From Bacteroidales bacterium (GTDB lineage: Bacteria; Bacteroidota; Bacteroidia; Bacteroidales; Marinilabiliaceae): a stretch of 7,898 nucleotides of DNA. Positions 5,984-7,898 of this stretch are shown one piece after another. Where the stretch lies: assembly GCA_004552385.1 (NCBI GenBank), contig SFOL01000109.1:1-7898 (forward strand), read 5' to 3'. Under the pieces are notes generated by a model. That model did not search any database. It saw nothing but the letters and a program-made list of their open reading frames with translations, and was not told the DNA's origin. Position 1 is the stretch's first letter, and each line of letters opens with the position of its first letter. Position numbers and translations under genes: made by a program.

Positions 5984-6373
5984 ATGAAAGAACAAATAAG
6001 ACAGCTCGCAGAAAGAAACCGGATGGCCAAGACCAAAGAGGAGAAAGAGGCCGTGGCCAAGGAGATGGAAACGTTGAAGAACCAAGATCCCAAGGCATTC
6101 ACCGAGGCCCTTGAAAGTCTTATCCATACAACGGCAAAAGAGGTTGAAGACCTCACCATCGCGGAGAAGATGGGAGAGGTGACAAAAATGATTTCAATGG
6201 CATATATCGCCAAGACTTATTTCGGCAAGTCGCGTTCATGGCTTGCCCATAAGATAAACGGCAATAAGGTGAACGGAAAAGTTGCTACCTTTACAGAAGA
6301 GGAGCGCAGCATATTCAAACATGCTCTTGCAGACATGTCGCAGAAATTAGGCTCATTGGGCGTTTCACTTTAG
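5984..6373 (+). CDS. DUF5053-like small protein, possible DNA-binding regulator (129 aa)
   Basis: ATG at 5984-5986, TAG at 6371-6373. Residues 1-60 are highly charged and predicted helical (MKEQIRQLAERNRMAKTKEE and onward), probably a coiled coil. Residues 70-125 (ISMAYIAKTYFGKSRSWLAH, then KINGNKVNGKVATFTEEERS) match the pattern I associate with DUF5053, a small Bacteroidales family often in prophages and mobile elements. The spacing 'IAKTYFGKSRSWLAHKING' followed by 'FTEEE' suggests a helix-turn-helix in which S/W residues of the second helix contact DNA; that role is inferred. A paralogue of this core is encoded convergently at 6525-6779. The gene is second in its operon after an intercistronic hairpin and is followed directly by the right arm of the operon-spanning inverted repeat and a strong terminator. 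Confidence 0.78.
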   Translation: MKEQIRQLAERNRMAKTKEEKEAVAKEMETLKNQDPKAFTEALESLIHTTAKEVEDLTIAEKMGEVTKMISMAYIAKTYFGKSRSWLAHKINGNKVNGKVATFTEEERSIFKHALADMSQKLGSLGVSL

Positions 6374-6393
6374 CCCTTTCTTTTAATCACACC

Positions 6394-6429
6394 AAGCCCC
6401 GACACTGAGCCGTGCCGGGGCTTTTTCTT
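6394..6429 (+). terminator. Intrinsic terminator of the plus-strand operon
   Basis: AAGCCCCG (6394-6401) pairs with CGGGGCTT (6416-6423), and inner CAC (6403-6405) pairs with GTG (6412-6414). The stem runs into TTTTTCTT. It is 20 bp past the DUF5053-like stop codon. Confidence 0.9.
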
Positions 6430-6431
6430 GC

Positions 6432-6463
6432 AAAAAAAAGCCCCGAGCATAATGCTCAGGGCT
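6432..6463 (-). terminator. Intrinsic terminator of the minus-strand unit
   Basis: On the minus strand AGCCCTGAGCAT pairs with ATGCTCGGGGCT (6439-6463, one mismatch, tiny loop) and is followed by seven more T (6432-6438). It lies 61 bp past the stop codon of the 84-aa gene and back to back with the plus-strand terminator. Confidence 0.88.
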
Positions 6464-6468
6464 GTGCA

Positions 6469-6522
6469 TCCGTAGGCCAACGGACGGCTTGGTGTCAAAC
6501 GGGGCAGTGTTAACGAGCCCCG
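6469..6522 (-). repeat. Two hairpins in the 3' region of the 84-aa gene
   Basis: CGGGGC (6500-6505) pairs with GCCCCG (6517-6522) just after the stop codon, and TCCGT (6469-6473) pairs with ACGGA (6480-6484) further along. Together with the terminator they give the minus-strand transcript a heavily structured 3' end. GGCTTGGTGT (6486-6495) is also a perfect 10-bp inverse of ACACCAAGCC at 6389-6398, next to the plus-strand operon's terminator. Confidence 0.6.
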
Positions 6523-6524
6523 GC

Positions 6525-6779
6525 CTAAATCTCTATGGAATCAGCCGCACGGCGTATGCGGTTACTCAGATCAGTGAGCGCCCCCTTGAGCTGGGCACGC
6601 TCCTCGGCGTTAAACTCCGTGTGCTTGTTGTTGCCGTCGCGACCGTCCATCTTATGATAGAACCATGAGGCCGACTTGGTGAAGTAAGTCCTTGCGAGGT
6701 TGCCCCATGATATGGCAAGCAGTATGTCATCCATCTGCTGCTTCATTGTCTGCTGTTTGGTTGTCTGCATTGTCTCCAT
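6525..6779 (-). CDS. Short DUF5053-like paralogue, possible DNA-binding regulator (84 aa)
   Basis: The ATG at 6777-6779 (METMQTTKQQ...) is preferred over an in-frame start 51 bp upstream, because AAAGAAAGGG lies 6 bases before it and the upstream candidate falls within the promoter. The stop is TAG at 6525-6527. Residues 23-76 (ISWGNLARTYFTKSASWFYH, KMDGRDGNNKHTEFNAEERA, QLKGALTDLSNRI) align with the C-terminal half of the 129-aa protein at 5984-6373: I-S-x3-[IL]-A-[KR]-T-Y-F-x-K-S-x-S-W-[LF]-x-H-K. It lacks the long charged N-terminus, having only a Gln/Thr-rich lead. It is likely a compact regulator that could compete or pair with the longer paralogue (inference). Three TAGTAC-type repeats around its promoter suggest autoregulation. 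Confidence 0.78.
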   Translation of the reverse strand: METMQTTKQQTMKQQMDDILLAISWGNLARTYFTKSASWFYHKMDGRDGNNKHTEFNAEERAQLKGALTDLSNRIRRAADSIEI

Positions 6780-6799
6780 ACGTTTCCCTTTCTTTAAAG

Positions 6800-6831
6800 C
6801 AAAGAAAATACAAATTATTGTACTATCCAAA
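6800..6831 (-). promoter_or_regulatory. Promoter of the 84-aa gene
   Basis: On the minus strand TTTG (6828-6831) is followed by a 20-bp spacer and TTTCTTTG (6800-6807), one mismatch from TAnnTTTG. The leader is about 14-20 nt and includes TTTAAAGAAAGGG, similar to the leader of the plus-strand operon. Confidence 0.6.
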
Positions 6832-6856
6832 TAATTAGTACACTAATTTGTACTAA
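6818..6856. promoter_or_regulatory. Operator-like triple repeat GTACTA
   Basis: TTGTACTA occurs at 6818-6825 and 6848-6855, exactly 30 bp apart (about three helical turns). An inverted copy lies at 6836-6841 (TAGTAC). The last two form a perfect dyad TTAGTAC-N8-GTACTAA (6835-6856). The repeats flank and partly overlap the -33 box of the 84-aa gene, the usual place for a repressor. Confidence 0.65.
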
Positions 6857-6874
6857 AGGGAAAGATTTAACAAT

Positions 6875-7666
6875 TCACAGATTGTCGATGATGGCACGCT
6901 CCCGCTCGCTGAGCGTTATCGGTATTACATTTACCGCTGCAGCCTTCACCGCTGCAGCCTTCACCGCTGCTGACTTTGATATTAGCAGGTGGTCGCCAAA
7001 CAGACCGTTTTTCTTCGGATGCTTATCGAGATTATGAACAAGTATAGCTTCGTCCCTGTAGATGGAGAATGATAAATTTCCTTTTGCCATCGTTTGCAGG
7101 TCGGTAACGCCAAGAAGTTCCTTGGGGTATTGATACTTTGTAAAGTTCGCTTTCTGTGGTTGCGACGGGCATGCCGCTATTGCCTTTGAGAGCTCGGGCG
7201 ATATGGTTACAAGGGTATCACCTATCAGGTTCGTGGCAAAGTTGCAGTGTATCTTCGCCCCATTGCTGAATTCTATATTCGGTGCTATAACGACAACGGA
7301 GCAGTATTTGAGGCAAGAGAAGATGGTAAGTCCCGGACCGAATATGAAGAAAGGTATTCTGCGCTCACTGTAGAACTTGCAAATATTTGTAAACATTGAG
7401 AAAGGCGGATTGTCTATCACCACGCCATCCTCCGGGTATTCAGCATGTTCATAGTCTCCACCTGGGTAGAACGGGCGGAGCACCTCTTTTCCCTCCATCG
7501 GATAGATGCTCCGAACATAATCCAATACCGCCTCATAAATATCGGGGGGGGTATATGTGTCATCCGTCGTTTTTTCCTTATCCTGAAACTTGGCGATATA
7601 ACTCTCATAGTTACTATGTTTGCAGCGCGTACCACACGGAGACTCCTGAAAAGAACAAAGAGGCAC
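6875..7666 (-). CDS. Phage-type adenine DNA methyltransferase-like protein (263 aa)
   Basis: GTG at 7664-7666 is the only upstream start in frame; an in-frame TGA at 7682-7684 excludes a longer form, and the next Met is residue 57. Residues 85-89 are DNPPF, the catalytic motif IV [DNS]PP[FYW] of N6-adenine methyltransferases, and R64-P-F-Y-P-G-G-D-Y-E73 occupies the expected place of the SAM-binding motif. The lead-in 'KTTDDTYTPPDIYEAVLDYV' and 'EVLRPFYPGGDYE' match phage-encoded methyltransferase-like proteins I recall from Firmicutes and Bacteroidetes. Likely role: self-modification of phage or element DNA. No restriction partner is visible. The C-terminus carries a KAAAV repeat and ends in TLSERERAIIDNL. 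A run of eight C (plus-strand G, 7544-7551) encodes T39-P40-P41. It lies upstream of, and in the same direction as, the 84-aa gene. The N-terminal 18 residues may not be authentic. Confidence 0.75.
   Translation of the reverse strand: MPLCSFQESPCGTRCKHSNYESYIAKFQDKEKTTDDTYTPPDIYEAVLDYVRSIYPMEGKEVLRPFYPGGDYEHAEYPEDGVVIDNPPFSMFTNICKFYSERRIPFFIFGPGLTIFSCLKYCSVVVIAPNIEFSNGAKIHCNFATNLIGDTLVTISPELSKAIAACPSQPQKANFTKYQYPKELLGVTDLQTMAKGNLSFSIYRDEAILVHNLDKHPKKNGLFGDHLLISKSAAVKAAAVKAAAVNVIPITLSERERAIIDNL
6933..6970 (-). repeat. 15-bp tandem repeat encoding KAAAV
   Basis: ACCGCTGCAGCCTTC is present twice in tandem (6933-6947, 6948-6962), followed by a partial third copy (6963-6970). In the methyltransferase-like frame it encodes (VKAAA)n at residues about 233-245. 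The unit length is a multiple of three, so copy changes would lengthen or shorten the linker without breaking the frame. Confidence 0.85.
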
Positions 7667-7685
7667 GAAATTGGCAGGGTCTCAC

Positions 7686-7704
7686 GGGGGGCTGTCTGCC
7701 CCCC
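7686..7704 (-). promoter_or_regulatory. GC hairpin in the leader of the methyltransferase-like gene
   Basis: GGGGGGC (7686-7692) and GCCCCCC (7698-7704) form a perfect 7-bp stem around TGTCT, 20 bp before the GTG start on the minus strand. A further C6 run lies at 7716-7721. No T-run follows on the minus strand. It could limit translation or mark an older boundary; no promoter box is evident upstream. Confidence 0.5.
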
Positions 7705-7763
7705 TGCCGACGGCTCCCCCCGAGTGTTTTTCATGGTATTTTTTGAATATCAGAGAAAAAAAA

Positions 7764-7829
7764 TGGTACGTAAATAATTGGATTGTATATTTGAAGTGGA
7801 AATACAAAACAACCAATTAAAACGTACCA
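7764..7829. repeat. Long interrupted inverted repeat before the IS110 transposase
   Basis: TGGTACGT (7764-7771) pairs with ACGTACCA (7822-7829), TAATTGG (7775-7781) with CCAATTA (7813-7819), and TTGTAT (7783-7788) with ATACAA (7802-7807). The dyad ends 2 bases before the transposase ATG. It contains TATATTTG (7786-7793), a perfect Bacteroidetes -7 box, but no good -33 box lies 20 bp upstream. Confidence 0.8.
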
Positions 7830-7831
7830 GT

Positions 7832-7898
7832 ATGCAAAGGAACAAACTTTCTTACAATGGACAAAAGATTTTCATCGGAATTGATGTCCACAAGAAAA
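7832..7898 (+). CDS. IS110-family transposase, N-terminal fragment (runs off right edge)
   Basis: ATG at 7832-7834 begins a frame open to the window edge, giving 22 visible residues that end in KIFIGIDVHKK. 'IGIDVHKK' is the hallmark start of IS110/IS1111 transposases; its Asp is the first acidic residue of the DEDD (RuvC-like) catalytic core. These enzymes move the element without generating target duplications, and in IS110 proper they are guided by a structured RNA from the element's non-coding end. The catalytic Ser domain would lie outside the window, so completeness cannot be judged. It points away from the methyltransferase-like gene and shares no transcript with it. Confidence 0.85.
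   Translation, partial: MQRNKLSYNGQKIFIGIDVHKK

Larger units (their letters stand above)
5762..6392. repeat. Inverted-repeat arms bracketing the small plus-strand operon
   Basis: The left arm GTGTGATTAAAAAGAAAGG (5762-5780) is complementary to the right arm CCTTTCTTTTAATCACAC (6375-6392). That is 18 pairs with one extra A in the left arm. The left arm covers the transcription start and ribosome binding site; the right arm begins 2 bases after the last stop codon. They may be long-range RNA pairing partners or terminal inverted repeats of a small cassette. Confidence 0.8.
7764..7898 (+). mobile_element. Left part of an IS110-family insertion sequence
   Basis: The right edge enters an IS110-type element, judged from the transposase N-terminus at 7832-7898 and the structured non-coding DNA before it. 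The true left boundary cannot be placed: IS110 elements usually lack classic terminal repeats and target duplications. The dyad at 7764 is used as a provisional start; the element could begin further left. Confidence 0.6.

Noticed and set aside
6933..6970. CRISPR-like repeat array.
   Set aside because: The units are 15 bp, contiguous without spacers, and in frame within a coding sequence.
7686..7721. G6/C6 runs upstream of the methyltransferase-like gene as phase-variation tracts that switch an upstream ATG (7734) into frame.
   Set aside because: The methyltransferase frame has a TGA at 7682-7684, downstream of all three runs on the minus strand. Slippage there would still end in that stop.
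7417..7734. A minus-strand 105-codon frame starting at 7734.
   Set aside because: It overlaps the methyltransferase-like frame out of phase, and past the first 25 codons it is only a shadow of that gene. At most its first part could be a leader peptide.
1..7898. tRNA, rRNA or phage attachment sites flanking the tail block.
   Set aside because: No cloverleaf, rRNA sequence or paired direct repeat of useful length was recognised by eye on either strand; a tRNA search could confirm.

Overview
The window looks like part of a Bacteroidales (Bacteroides/Prevotella/Alistipes-type) genome carrying phage-derived DNA. Three things point there. The tail proteins belong to families common in gut Bacteroidales prophages. 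Two promoters fit the Bacteroidetes pattern TTTG-N20-TAnnTTTG. Most genes have A-rich leaders, with few strong Shine-Dalgarno sites. Base composition is mosaic: the left 5.1 kb is visibly GC-rich, while 5.69-6.0 kb and the right edge are AT-rich.

Left block (1-5152, all minus strand): a phage tail/receptor-binding cassette read right to left. It starts with a 144-aa N-terminal tail module (4718-5152), which overlaps an 871-aa collagen-repeat tail protein (2139-4754). These are followed by a 233-aa protein with a C-terminal nonapeptide repeat, a 147-aa protein, and a tail-fibre protein that runs off the left edge. The first two look like halves of one ancestral gene. No head, tape-measure or baseplate gene lies upstream of 5152.

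Middle (5153-5785): no convincing gene. It holds a promoter for the tail cassette, four consecutive inverted repeats (5269-5477), two copies of a GGCAATTGCC palindrome, and a very good plus-strand promoter (5728-5759).

Right block (5786-7666): a plus-strand pair (a 49-aa protein and a 129-aa DUF5053-like protein) faces a minus-strand 84-aa DUF5053-like paralogue across back-to-back terminators. Upstream of the minus-strand paralogue is a probable phage-type adenine methyltransferase gene with a C8 tract and a pentapeptide repeat. The leader of the plus-strand unit, including its ribosome binding site, is complementary over 18 bp (one bulge) to the sequence just after its last stop codon. The 84-aa gene has a similar leader and a triple operator-like repeat around its promoter. 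This small paired-regulator module is the most unusual part of the window.

Right edge (7764-7898): the start of an IS110-family insertion sequence, with a long interrupted hairpin immediately before the transposase start codon.
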